Source: Clostridia bacterium
Lineage (GTDB): Bacteria; Bacillota; Clostridia; Oscillospirales; Acutalibacteraceae
Direction: 5' to 3'
DNA: 32,920 nt
Assembly: GCA_017409475.1 (NCBI GenBank)
Contig: JAFQSP010000006.1
Span: forward strand, 1-32,920
The notes under the pieces are model-generated. The model did no database searches. It saw only the letters and a program-made list of their open reading frames with translations, and was not told the DNA's origin. Both the position numbers and the translations under genes were made by a program. Positions 8,086 to 16,347 of the stretch are shown in pieces (the first letter of the stretch is position 1; each line of letters starts with the position of its first letter).

Positions 8086-8895
8086 ATGAAATATACCTTT
8101 GGTTTTATCGGAACCGGAAACATGGGCGGTGCGCTTGCCGTTGCCGCAAAAAAAGGTAATGAAGAATTTTCGGCTCTTTTAGCCGATGCTAATAGCGAAA
8201 AGGCAACCAAGCTTGCAAGAAAACTTGGTTGCGACAATGGCGATGCTAAGGCGGTTGCTGAAAAATGCAAATACATTTTCCTCGGTGTAAAGCCGCAGAT
8301 AATGTCACTTGTAATCGACGAAATTGCCCCTGTGCTTAAAGCGCGTGAAGACCGTTTTGTACTCGTTACGATGGCGGCAGGAATCAGCATGTCGAAAATT
8401 TCGGATATGCTTGGTGAAGATTGCCCGATAATTCGCATAATGCCTAATGTGGCCGCAGCCGTAGGCGAAGGAATGATTTTATATACCGCAAACGACCTCG
8501 TCACCGATGAGGAAAAGGCTGAATTTGTTTCGCTGATGAAATGTGCAGGTCGCTTCGAAATGCTTGACGAGGGGCTTTTTGATGCCGGTTGCGCCCTTTC
8601 GGGAAGCGGTCCCGCCTTTGTATTTATGTTTATCGAGGCGCTTGCCGACGGAGCCGTTTCGTGCGGATTGCCGAGAGCGCAGGCTTTATCCCTTGCGGCT
8701 CAAACTGTTCTCGGCTCGGCAAAGCTTATGCAGGAAACAGGACGTCATCCCGCTGATTTAAAGGATTCGGTTTGCAGTCCCGCAGGAACTACTATTGCGG
8801 GTGTTAGCGCCCTCGAAAATGCCGATTTCAGAGCCGCCGCAATAAAGGCGATAAAGGCCGCTTACAACCGCTCAATCGAGCTTGGCAAGCAGTAA
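8086..8895 (+). CDS. proC: Pyrroline-5-carboxylate reductase
   Basis: This is the last step of proline synthesis, NAD(P)H reduction of pyrroline-5-carboxylate. The N-terminal Rossmann motif GFIGTGNMGG occupies residues 6-15, with LGVKPQ after the fourth strand. The C-terminal dimerisation domain carries ALSGSGPAFVFMFIEALADG and the conserved SPAGTTIAG. The length of 269 residues is standard. The ribosome-binding site (AGGAG) lies in the 11-base gap after proA. All three steps from glutamate to proline are therefore in one operon. A weak TAAAGCG/CGCTTTA stem at 8914-8956 follows the stop and may be its terminator. Confidence 0.97.
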   Translation: MKYTFGFIGTGNMGGALAVAAKKGNEEFSALLADANSEKATKLARKLGCDNGDAKAVAEKCKYIFLGVKPQIMSLVIDEIAPVLKAREDRFVLVTMAAGISMSKISDMLGEDCPIIRIMPNVAAAVGEGMILYTANDLVTDEEKAEFVSLMKCAGRFEMLDEGLFDAGCALSGSGPAFVFMFIEALADGAVSCGLPRAQALSLAAQTVLGSAKLMQETGRHPADLKDSVCSPAGTTIAGVSALENADFRAAAIKAIKAAYNRSIELGKQ

Positions 8896-8974
8896 ATTCC
8901 TGCAATATCGGCTTAAAGCGACAAAATGACTAAAAAAATCGGTCCGTAACGCTTTATTTCATTTATATTTGTTC

Positions 8975-9003
8975 TTGATTTTATTCGCCTTCGGTGATAT
9001 GAT
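8975..9003 (+). promoter_or_regulatory. Candidate promoter of the cation/proton antiporter gene
   Basis: TTGATT at 8975-8980 and TATGAT at 8998-9003 have a 17-bp spacer, about 59 bases before the ATG. AAGAAGG serves as the ribosome-binding site. Confidence 0.5.
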
Positions 9004-9061
9004 TTGGTTCGTTTAGAGTATATATTTACGAATCAGATTATATTAAGAAGGCGTAGTTTTT

Positions 9062-10336
9062 ATGGAAATTTATCTTATAAGTATCGCGGTTGCGATGTTG
9101 GTCGGTCTTATGCTTACCCGACCGGCGAAGCTTTTTGGACTCCCTGCCGTAACGGGATACCTTGTAGCAGGACTTTTAATAGGTCCGTATATTCTCGGTG
9201 CATTGGGAATTGACGGGCTTGGCTTTACTTCAATGGAGCATGTTGAGTCAATGAGCATATTGACTCAAACGGCGCTTGGCTTTATCGCCTTTACTATCGG
9301 AAACGAGTTTCGAATTTCCCAGCTCAAAAATATGGGTAAAAAGGCGATTACAATAGGAATCGCTCAGGCGGTTGGAACGACGATAGCCGTTGACGCTATC
9401 CTCATAGCCATTCACCTGATGTTCCCGAATGTTCTTTCGCTTCCGTCGGCGATTGTACTCGGCGCAATTGCTTCGGCAACGGCTCCTGCAGCTACTCTGA
9501 TGGTAGTTCGTCAGTATAAGGCGGAGGGCCCGCTTACACGGCTTTTGATGCTGGTTGTTGCAATCGACGATGCAGTTGGACTTGTGCTGTTTTCGGTTTC
9601 ATTCGGCGTTGCGTCGGCGATTTCTCACGGTTCGATTAATGTTATCGGCGTTGTTTTAGAGCCGTTAATCGAAATTGTGCTTTCCTTTGTACTCGGTACA
9701 ACAATGGGCTTTTTGCTTAATTTTGTCGAGCGCTTTTTCCACTCACGAAGCAAGCGAATGGCCGTGTCGGTCGGTTTTGTAATGCTGACGGTCGGCCTTT
9801 CGATGATAAAGTTTACCATTGGCGGTATTCATTTCGGCTTTTCGCTTTTACTCGTTTGCATGATGACAGGTACGGTATTTTGCAACATTTGTTCCACCTC
9901 GGAGGAACTTATGGGACGAATCGAAACCTGGACGGTGCCGCTGAATATTCTTTTCTTTGTAATTTCGGGTGCTGAGCTTGACCTTAAAATTCTTGCCAAC
10001 GTAGCCACCCTTGCGGTAGGTGTTGTGTATATTTTCTCGCGCTCACTGGGAAAATATTTTGGCGCAAGATTCAGCTGTCAGCTTACCAATTGTGAAAAGC
10101 CGATTACCGATAATTTGGGGATCACGCTTTTGCCGCAGGCAGGTGTTGCGCTCGGAATGGCTATGACGGCGATGACATTGCCGGGTGGAGCATTGGTGAG
10201 AAACGTAATATTATTTTCGGTGCTGATTTATGAGCTTGTCGGTCCCGCATTGACAAAGAAAGCGCTTATGCGTGCAGGCGAAATCAATCCCGAAGGAAAA
10301 ACAAGCGCCCGTATTCACAATACACCAAAGGCATAA
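9062..10336 (+). CDS. CPA2-family cation/proton antiporter
   Basis: The 424-residue polytopic membrane protein has about 11-13 hydrophobic helices and the layout of the Na+/H+ or K+/H+ exchanger domain. GLPAVTGYLVAGLLIGP lies near residues 26-42, and an acidic pair at Asp169-Asp170 in VAIDDAVGL is the expected ion/proton site. IASATAPAATLMVVR precedes it. It would exchange a monovalent cation for protons across the cytoplasmic membrane. There is no C-terminal TrkA-N/RCK nucleotide-binding domain, so it differs from KefB/KefC. The ion cannot be assigned. The gene stands alone after proBAC with its own candidate promoter and may contribute to ion and pH balance. Confidence 0.87.
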   Translation: MEIYLISIAVAMLVGLMLTRPAKLFGLPAVTGYLVAGLLIGPYILGALGIDGLGFTSMEHVESMSILTQTALGFIAFTIGNEFRISQLKNMGKKAITIGIAQAVGTTIAVDAILIAIHLMFPNVLSLPSAIVLGAIASATAPAATLMVVRQYKAEGPLTRLLMLVVAIDDAVGLVLFSVSFGVASAISHGSINVIGVVLEPLIEIVLSFVLGTTMGFLLNFVERFFHSRSKRMAVSVGFVMLTVGLSMIKFTIGGIHFGFSLLLVCMMTGTVFCNICSTSEELMGRIETWTVPLNILFFVISGAELDLKILANVATLAVGVVYIFSRSLGKYFGARFSCQLTNCEKPITDNLGITLLPQAGVALGMAMTAMTLPGGALVRNVILFSVLIYELVGPALTKKALMRAGEINPEGKTSARIHNTPKA

Positions 10337-10353
10337 TTTTTACATAAATAAAA

Positions 10354-10407
10354 TAGCGACCGATTTTTATCCTTTTTTAGCAAGGTGAAAACGAAGTCGC
10401 TTTTATT
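10354..10407 (+). terminator. Possible terminator after the antiporter gene
   Basis: TAGCGAC at 10354-10360 can pair imperfectly with GTCGCTTTTA at 10396-10405 across a 35-nt loop, followed by a T-rich run. The T-run is convincing but the stem is short. Confidence 0.4.
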
Positions 10408-10431
10408 TTTTTGAAAAGGGAATATGCCCAC

Positions 10432-10460
10432 TTGAAATAGCGGATATAATATAGTAGAAT
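10432..10460 (+). promoter_or_regulatory. Candidate promoter of the DUF1846-dut unit
   Basis: TTGAAA at 10432-10437 and TAGAAT at 10455-10460 have a 17-bp spacer, 32 bases before the ATG. An overlapping GGATATAAT lies at 10442-10450 and could be an alternative -10. Confidence 0.5.
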
Positions 10461-10491
10461 ATATAAGTATATGTAATTAGGGGTGTGAGGA

Positions 10492-11976
10492 ATGTTTAAA
10501 CGGGGATTTGATAACGACAAGTATATAAAAATGCAGTCGGAGCATATTCTCGACCGAATTGCACAGTTTGGTGGAAAGCTGTATCTCGAATTTGGCGGAA
10601 AGTTATTTGACGATTATCATGCGGCGCGAGTTTTGCCGGGATTTGAGCCCGACAGTAAAATTCGTATGCTCATCGAATTAAAGGAGCAGGCCGAAATTGT
10701 TATCGTAATCAATGCCGCCGATATTGAAAAGAATAAGGTACGAGGCGACCTCGGTATCACCTACGACGTCGATGTTCTTCGCCTTATTGATGCTTTCCGT
10801 GGCTTTGGCTTATACGTAGGAAGCGTTGTTCTTGCCCGTTACAGCGACCAGCCGGCTGCAATAGCCTTCCAAAAGCGACTTGAAGCCCTTGGAGTAAAGG
10901 TTTACCGCCATTATGTAATTGCCGGCTATCCGAGTGACATTTCGCGAATAGTCAGCGATGACGGACTTGGCAAGAATGAATATATCGAAACCTCACGTTC
11001 ACTTGTAGTTGTCACTGCACCGGGACCCGGAAGCGGAAAAATGGCCACCTGCCTCAGCCAGCTTTATCACGATAATCTTCGCGGAATAAAATCAGGGTAC
11101 GCAAAGTTCGAGACATTCCCGGTATGGAATTTACCCCTCAGCCACCCCGTAAATATTGCCTACGAAGCGGCAACTGCCGACCTCAATGACGTGAATATGA
11201 TTGACCCGTACCACCTCGAAGCGTATGGCGCAACGGTGGTTAACTATAATCGCGATGTCGAAATTTTCCCCGTTCTTTCCGCAATGTTTAAGAAGATAAG
11301 CGGAACCTGTCCGTATAAGTCACCTACCGATATGGGCGTTAATATGGCGGGTAACTGTATTTTCGATGACGATGCGGTATGCGCAGCGGCAAAGGATGAG
11401 ATTATTCGCCGATATTATAATGCCCTTTGTGACATTCGAAAGGGAAATATCGAAAGCACCGTTGCGCAAAAAATCGAGCTTCTTATGAATATGGTAGGAA
11501 TTTCATCCGATGACCGTCCCGTTGTCGCAGCGGCAAACAAAAAAGCCGCCGAAACCGAAGCGCCTGCAGCGGCAATCGAGCTTCCTAACGGAAAAATCGT
11601 GACGGGAAAAACGTCGAGCCTTCTTGGCGCAACGGCCGCAATGCTCCTCAACGCGTTAAAGGAACTTGGAGGAATTGACGATTCAATTCACCTTATTTCA
11701 CGTGAGGTACTCGAACCTGTTCAATCGTTAAAGGTTGACGTCCTCGGCAATCACAATCCGCGACTTCATACCGACGAGTTGCTTGTAGCCCTTTCAATTT
11801 GTTCGGTCAGCGACAATAACGCAAAGTATGCGCTCGAACAGGTTAAAAAGCTCGTAAATTGCAACGTTCATTCATCGGTTATACTGTCCCAGGTTGATAT
11901 GAATATCCTTAAAAAGCTTGGATTACAGGTTACCTGCGAGCCGGTTTATCAAACAAAGAAACTTTTTCACAGATAA
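10492..11976 (+). CDS. DUF1846 (UPF0371) family protein
   Basis: The 494-residue soluble protein matches my memory of the DUF1846/UPF0371 family in length and in its start, MFKRGFDNDKYIKMQSEHIL with YLEFGGKLFDDYHAARVLPG shortly after. A glycine-rich phosphate-binding-like loop, APGPGSGKMATCLSQLYHD, lies near residue 178. DPYHLEAYGATVVNYNRDVE and a conserved C-terminal part follow. Structures exist for members, but the biochemical role is not established, so no reaction is assigned. The weak low-complexity Ala/Glu stretch near residues 350-360 looks like a linker between two domains. dut begins 43 bases downstream, probably in the same transcript. A fairly clear GGGGTGTGAGGA leader precedes the ATG. 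Confidence 0.85.
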   Translation: MFKRGFDNDKYIKMQSEHILDRIAQFGGKLYLEFGGKLFDDYHAARVLPGFEPDSKIRMLIELKEQAEIVIVINAADIEKNKVRGDLGITYDVDVLRLIDAFRGFGLYVGSVVLARYSDQPAAIAFQKRLEALGVKVYRHYVIAGYPSDISRIVSDDGLGKNEYIETSRSLVVVTAPGPGSGKMATCLSQLYHDNLRGIKSGYAKFETFPVWNLPLSHPVNIAYEAATADLNDVNMIDPYHLEAYGATVVNYNRDVEIFPVLSAMFKKISGTCPYKSPTDMGVNMAGNCIFDDDAVCAAAKDEIIRRYYNALCDIRKGNIESTVAQKIELLMNMVGISSDDRPVVAAANKKAAETEAPAAAIELPNGKIVTGKTSSLLGATAAMLLNALKELGGIDDSIHLISREVLEPVQSLKVDVLGNHNPRLHTDELLVALSICSVSDNNAKYALEQVKKLVNCNVHSSVILSQVDMNILKKLGLQVTCEPVYQTKKLFHR

Positions 11977-12019
11977 TAGGGGATAAATCTCTTTTATTAA
12001 AAAAGGGGGAACCAAAAAA

Positions 12020-12457
12020 GTGGAAATAAAGGTTAAAAGGCTAAAAGAAACGGCAAAATTGCCAACATCAGGCTCCGAAAAGGCGGCGGGATACGACCTC
12101 TATGCCTGCCTCGATGTCGAAGGTGTAACCGTACAGCCCCACACGACCGAAAAGATTGGTACAGGGCTTGCAATAGCTGTACCTGATGGTTATTTTGGTG
12201 CGATTTTTGCTCGAAGCGGCCTTGCGACAAAGCAGGGACTTCGCCCGGCTAATTGTGTTGGCGTATGCGACAGCGACTATCGTGGAGAATATATTATCGC
12301 AATTCATAATGATACCGACCAGCCGAAAATAATCGAAAATGGCGACCGTATCGCCCAGCTTGTAATAATGCCGTATCTTTCGGTTTCGTTCAGCGAGGTC
12401 GACGAGCTAAGCGAAACGGCACGCGGCGATGGCGGCTTTGGCAGCACAGGTAAGTAA
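12020..12457 (+). CDS. dut: dUTP diphosphatase
   Basis: This enzyme hydrolyses dUTP to dUMP and pyrophosphate, keeping uracil out of DNA and supplying dUMP for thymidylate synthesis. The trimeric dUTPase motifs are all present in a 145-residue protein: GYDLYA (motif 1), FARSGLATK (2), GVCDSDYRGEY (3, with Cys where Ile or Val is usual), NGDRIAQLVI (4) and RGDGGFGSTGK (5, the P-loop-like lid). The start is GTG at 12020, supported by AGGGGGA ten bases upstream. It probably shares a transcript with the DUF1846 gene and ends at a strong terminator. Confidence 0.96.
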   Translation: MEIKVKRLKETAKLPTSGSEKAAGYDLYACLDVEGVTVQPHTTEKIGTGLAIAVPDGYFGAIFARSGLATKQGLRPANCVGVCDSDYRGEYIIAIHNDTDQPKIIENGDRIAQLVIMPYLSVSFSEVDELSETARGDGGFGSTGK

Positions 12458-12473
12458 AAACAGCATAAAATAC

Positions 12474-12516
12474 AACCGGCCGAAAAAGGGAAATTAAACA
12501 CCCTCATCGGTCGGTT
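12474..12516 (+). terminator. Terminator after dut
   Basis: AACCGGCCGA at 12474-12483 pairs with TCGGTCGGTT at 12507-12516 (10 bp with one G-U), and the stem is followed by TTTT. An inner GGG/CCC pair shortens the loop. Confidence 0.7.
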
Positions 12517-12530
12517 TTTTAACGTCGCAA

Positions 12531-12566
12531 AAAAAGCGGTCAAACTCAGTGGCTTGACCGCTTTTT
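12531..12566. terminator. Bidirectional terminator downstream of dut and of the mscL operon
   Basis: A perfect 13-bp stem (AAAAAGCGGTCAA at 12531-12543, complement at 12554-12566) has a 10-nt loop and A/T runs built into both ends. It most likely ends the minus-strand operon and acts as a backup for dut. Confidence 0.85.
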
Positions 12567-12574
12567 GTGTAATT

Positions 12575-13162
12575 CTATCTCTTAATTCTTAAAACAATTC
12601 CTTCTTTAAGGTCGCGCTTTCGGTTCCTTTTTCCGAGAATGTAAAAGGGATACAGCGCAAAGAAGTTAATCGGTAACGTAACAATTAAACCCGCAACCTG
12701 CGGCCAATAGAACATTCTTTCGGCCTCCATCAGCCAATCGTTTGTCTGGGTATGATTGTTAATCAGGTTGCTAAGCAGGAGACTTGGCTGGTAGCAAAGA
12801 CCTATAACGGTTGAGAAAACGGCTCCACCACCGCCGATTGAAAAAAGCGGCGGAATGAATACGTATATCAAAATAAGCGCCATTACACGAAGGTATGACC
12901 CGTAATAATGAACGTGGTCATAATCGTCAATGTACCCGATGTTTTCGACATATTTAAGCCCAAATGCTATTATAAACGCGACCCATTCGGCAATGTTTAT
13001 GTATAACCAACAGTGATTAAGCTGATAAACGTCATAGCCAAGATTTATTTTCAAATAAAATGAAAATAAAATGCCGACTATGTTTACGATTCCACTGTAA
13101 AGTAAAAACGAAAATGTACCGCGCAGGGCAAGCTTATACTTGTTGCCAACGTACCCAATCAT
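12575..13162 (-). CDS. Uncharacterised multipass membrane protein
   Basis: I do not recognise this 195-residue protein. It has about five hydrophobic segments (near residues 15-36, 52-70, 88-106, 110-130 and 150-172), a His/Tyr/Asp-rich loop around IDDYDHVHYYGSY (about 77-90), and a basic C-terminus (KRNRKRDLKEGI). The gene begins 10 bases after the mscL stop on the same strand and lacks a visible Shine-Dalgarno sequence, so its translation is probably coupled to mscL. That pairing hints at a role at the membrane under osmotic stress, but this is context only. It ends at a strong terminator. Confidence 0.75.
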   Translation of the reverse strand: MIGYVGNKYKLALRGTFSFLLYSGIVNIVGILFSFYLKINLGYDVYQLNHCWLYINIAEWVAFIIAFGLKYVENIGYIDDYDHVHYYGSYLRVMALILIYVFIPPLFSIGGGGAVFSTVIGLCYQPSLLLSNLINNHTQTNDWLMEAERMFYWPQVAGLIVTLPINFFALYPFYILGKRNRKRDLKEGIVLRIKR

Positions 13163-13172
13163 AATGAAATAA

Positions 13173-13634
13173 TTATTCTACGTCGCTTGTACAGTGAGCG
13201 CACTTAACGGCGTCGATTGCGATTTCGCTTTTACAGAAGGGACATACCTTGGTTGTAGGAGCAGCAGGAGCTTCCTCTTCCTTTTTCTTTCCAAGGTCGG
13301 AAATTTTGTTAATGGTCTTAACAAGAAGGAAGATTATGAATGCCATAATCAAAAAGTTGATAACAGCGGTGATGAATGCGCCGTAGTTAAGCATTACGGC
13401 TTCGCTTGTAACCTCGCCGGTTGCCTTGTCAACAACGGCCTCTTTAAGAGTTATTGCATATTTTGTGAAATCGGTACCACCAATGAGACCGAGCAGCGGC
13501 GAAATAAGGTCGTTAACAAGCGAGTTTACGATTGCCTGAAAAGCACCGCCGATGATAACGCCGACTGCAAGGTCGATTACGTTACCGCGCATAATGAACT
13601 TTTTAAATTCTGCGAAAAATCCAGTTTTTTTCAT
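13173..13634 (-). CDS. mscL: Large-conductance mechanosensitive channel with C-terminal zinc ribbon
   Basis: MscL is a homopentameric pore in the cytoplasmic membrane that opens on hypo-osmotic shock. The N-terminal amphipathic helix and TM1 ([20 protein letters not shown], about residues 13-32) carry the family signature, and TM2 lies near 86-106. After the usual cytoplasmic helix the protein continues through an acidic, proline/alanine linker into CPFC (131-134) and CAHC (145-148), a four-Cys zinc-ribbon-like tail, giving 153 residues. I recall similar tails in other clostridial MscL proteins. The start at 13634 (MKKTGFF) is preferred over one six codons earlier because GAGGGG lies at a workable distance. 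It follows the hemolysin III gene by 31 bases. Confidence 0.95.
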   Translation of the reverse strand: MKKTGFFAEFKKFIMRGNVIDLAVGVIIGGAFQAIVNSLVNDLISPLLGLIGGTDFTKYAITLKEAVVDKATGEVTSEAVMLNYGAFITAVINFLIMAFIIFLLVKTINKISDLGKKKEEEAPAAPTTKVCPFCKSEIAIDAVKCAHCTSDVE

Positions 13635-13665
13635 TTTTGTTTTACCCCTCATTTAATTTATTTTT

Positions 13666-14349
13666 TTAAGGCATTACATAAAGCAGTATGCAAACATATT
13701 GCAGTATGCTGCCTAAAAGTACAAATAGGTGAAAAATCGAATGCATATATCTCATTTTATGACCGACGCCGTAAAGTACAGCGCCAATTGTATATGCGAT
13801 ACCACCTGCAAGCAGCCACCAAAAGCCGATTGGAAGCGCGGCGACAATTGTTTTTCCCGTGAAAACTATGCACCAACCCATAGCAAGATAGCAAATCATG
13901 GAAAATTTTGAATACTGGCGAAGGTCGATTGCGTTAAAGGTTATTCCTATCGCGGCGAAGCCCCACTGAACGCCGAAAATTACCCAGCCGAGTGCGGCAT
14001 TATGCTTACAAATTGTAGAAAGCACAATTGGCGTATATGTTCCCGCTATAAGCAAAAAGATTGAGCAGTGGTCGATAATTTGCATAACCTTTTTACCCGT
14101 TGAGTTTTTATCATTCGGCTTTAATCCGTGATAAATGCTCGACATTGTGTAAAGGGTTATCATCGAAGCGCCATAAATTGAGCCACCGACGATTCCGCTA
14201 ATATTTCCGTTAACGGCGGCTACGATAACGCAGCTAATCAGCGCAATAACGCCAAAAGCACCGCCGACAATATGCGAAACCATGTTAAAAATTTCTTCAC
14301 CCCGAGTATAGTCGGGAAGAAGTCGATTATTAAGTTTAGTCCTTGCCAT
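13666..14349 (-). CDS. Hemolysin III family (PAQR-like) membrane protein
   Basis: The 227-residue protein has seven hydrophobic segments and the markers of the hemolysin III/YqfA group. These are an N-terminal GEEIFNMVSHIVGGAFGV, the TLYTMSSIYHGL segment, IDHCSIFLLIAGTYTPI, and a late GVGHKMRYMHSIFHLFVLLGS. The conserved Ser and His residues in these segments form the metal site of the PAQR superfamily. Family members are integral membrane proteins of uncertain activity; the hemolysin label comes from a Bacillus cereus homologue and does not prove cytolysis here. AGGAG lies before the ATG. The gene leads a three-gene minus-strand unit with mscL and a small membrane protein. Confidence 0.92.
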   Translation of the reverse strand: MARTKLNNRLLPDYTRGEEIFNMVSHIVGGAFGVIALISCVIVAAVNGNISGIVGGSIYGASMITLYTMSSIYHGLKPNDKNSTGKKVMQIIDHCSIFLLIAGTYTPIVLSTICKHNAALGWVIFGVQWGFAAIGITFNAIDLRQYSKFSMICYLAMGWCIVFTGKTIVAALPIGFWWLLAGGIAYTIGAVLYGVGHKMRYMHSIFHLFVLLGSILQYVCILLYVMP

Positions 14350-14432
14350 AATTACATCTCCTAAAAAAGTATTATATCACCTCGCCGCCAATAAATCAAT
14401 AATAATAGTTATGTAATAATGTATGAGACTTG

Positions 14433-14461
14433 TTGAAATTGGAAAATCGGTGTGATATAAT
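14433..14461 (+). promoter_or_regulatory. Promoter of typA with TGTGA-extended -10
   Basis: TTGAAA at 14433-14438 and TATAAT at 14456-14461 have a 17-bp spacer. The -10 is part of the longer word TGTGATATAAT, which recurs at 17513 and 23806. Confidence 0.75.
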
Positions 14462-14498
14462 AAATAGGTTTTATTGAAAAAGAGAGAAGTGGATATTT

Positions 14499-16322
14499 TT
14501 GAAACAGCAGAATTTGAGAAACATTGCAATTATTGCCCACGTTGACCATGGAAAGACGACCATTGTCGATAAATTGCTTAAACAGGCGGGTACCTTTCGC
14601 CAAAACGAGCACGTCGAAGATAGAGTAATGGATTCGGGCGATATCGAACGCGAAAGAGGCATTACAATTTTATCAAAAAATACAAGCCTTTATTACAACG
14701 ATGTAAAAATAAATATAGTTGATACTCCCGGACATGCCGATTTCGGCGGCGAGGTTGAGCGCATTCTTCAAATGGTTGACGCGGTTTTACTTCTCGTTGA
14801 CGCGTTCGAGGGCTGTATGCCGCAGACCCGCTTTGTTCTCAAAAAGGCGCTGTCTCTTGGTAAAAAGCCGATTGTCGTAATTAATAAAATCGATAGACCG
14901 ATGGCTCGACCCGACGAGGTAATTGACGAGGTAATCGACCTCTTCATCGACCTGAATGCCAATGATGACCAGCTCGAATTCCCCGTAATCTATGCATCGG
15001 CACGCGACGGCTACGCTTCCCTTGACCCGACCGTGCGCGAAGGGGATATGCGTCCCCTGCTCGACGCCATTATCGAACACGCGCCTGCACCCGAGGGCGA
15101 TACCGAAGCAGGACTTCAAATTCTCTTTTCTAATATCGATTCGGACGAATACGTCGGACGAATCGGCGTAGGAAGGGTAGAACGCGGAACTGTAAAATCG
15201 GGTCAAATTGTTACAATGTGTCACACCGACGGCACTGTGACGAATAACGTTCGCATCGGCAAGCTTTATCAGTTCGAAGGACTCGGCAAAAAGGAATGCG
15301 AAACGGCATCTGTCGGCGACCTTATAGCAGTTGCCGGCATTACGAATATCAATATCGGAGAAACTGCCTGTTCCCCCGAATGTGTCGAGCCGTTACCGTT
15401 TGTAAAGATTGATGAGCCGACCATTTCGATGAATTTTATGGTTAATAATTCGCCATTTGCAGGTAAGGAAGGCAAGTTTGTCACCTCGCGAAATATTCGT
15501 GACCGCCTTTTTAAAGAGGTCGAAACCAATATCTCAATGAGGGTGGAGGAAACCGATTCAGCCGACACGTTTAAGGTGTCGGGACGCGGTGAGTTGCACC
15601 TTTCCATTCTTATCGAAACAATGCGACGTCAGGGCTACGAATTCCAGGTATCGCGACCAAAGGTAATCTACACCTATTCGGATGACGGACGCCTTTTGGA
15701 GCCGATGGAGCTGCTTATGATTGAGGTGCCCGAAAGCTATGTAGGCGCTGTAATCGAGCGTCTTGGCGCCCGAAAGGCCGAAATGATAAATATGGGAACA
15801 CGCGACGGCGGCTCGACTCATATCGAGTTTAGAATTCCGTCAAGGTCGCTCATGGGCTACCGTACCCAGTTCCTCACCGACACCAACGGAAACGGAATTA
15901 TGAACCACGTTTTTGACGGATACGAGGAGTACAAGGGTGACATTCCGGAACGTCAAAACGGCTCAATAGTCGTTCACGAGGATGGCGAAACCAATTCCTA
16001 CGGCCTTTTCTCAGCCCAGGACAGAGGACGCCTTTTCGTTGGGCCCGGCGTTCCCGTTTATGAGGGAATGATTGTCGGCGAAAATGCACGTGGCGAGGAC
16101 ATTGTATGCAACGTGTGTAAGAAAAAACACGTTACAAATATGCGTGCAGCAGGCTCTGACGAGGCGCTTCGCCTTGTTCCGCCGAGCCCGCTCAGCCTCG
16201 AGCAGTCGCTCGAATTTATAAAGGATGACGAGCTTGTTGAGGTAACTCCCGAGTCCATCCGTCTCCGCAAGGTTATTCTTTCAAAGGAACAGAGAATGAA
16301 GCTCGCAAGTAAAAATAAATAA
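14499..16322 (+). CDS. typA: Translational GTPase TypA/BipA
   Basis: The 607-residue length and domains fit TypA/BipA, a ribosome-associated GTPase of the EF-G group involved in 50S assembly and stress adaptation. G motifs are AHVDHGKTT at residues 13-21, RGITI, DTPGHADF and NKID. An EF-Tu-like domain II follows, then EF-G-like domains, including the family motif GRGELHLSILIETMRRQGYEF, and the TypA-specific C-terminus with SGDIER-type lock sequences upstream and NVCKKKHVTNMRAAGSDEA near the end. The start is TTG at 14499, directly before the conserved N-terminus, with a modest GAGAGAAG ribosome-binding site. An exonuclease gene follows after 25 bases and probably shares the transcript. Confidence 0.96.
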   Translation: MKQQNLRNIAIIAHVDHGKTTIVDKLLKQAGTFRQNEHVEDRVMDSGDIERERGITILSKNTSLYYNDVKINIVDTPGHADFGGEVERILQMVDAVLLLVDAFEGCMPQTRFVLKKALSLGKKPIVVINKIDRPMARPDEVIDEVIDLFIDLNANDDQLEFPVIYASARDGYASLDPTVREGDMRPLLDAIIEHAPAPEGDTEAGLQILFSNIDSDEYVGRIGVGRVERGTVKSGQIVTMCHTDGTVTNNVRIGKLYQFEGLGKKECETASVGDLIAVAGITNINIGETACSPECVEPLPFVKIDEPTISMNFMVNNSPFAGKEGKFVTSRNIRDRLFKEVETNISMRVEETDSADTFKVSGRGELHLSILIETMRRQGYEFQVSRPKVIYTYSDDGRLLEPMELLMIEVPESYVGAVIERLGARKAEMINMGTRDGGSTHIEFRIPSRSLMGYRTQFLTDTNGNGIMNHVFDGYEEYKGDIPERQNGSIVVHEDGETNSYGLFSAQDRGRLFVGPGVPVYEGMIVGENARGEDIVCNVCKKKHVTNMRAAGSDEALRLVPPSPLSLEQSLEFIKDDELVEVTPESIRLRKVILSKEQRMKLASKNK

Positions 16323-16347
16323 AAAGGTTTACGAAGGGACAAAATTC

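Noticed and set aside
13194-13862. 222-codon plus-strand frame across mscL and hemolysin III
   Set aside because: It runs antisense to two well-supported genes, has an improbable amino-acid make-up and no start signal.
13666-14349. True secreted hemolysin
   Set aside because: The protein is a seven-helix integral membrane protein of the PAQR-like group with no export signal for release; the hemolysin name is historical.
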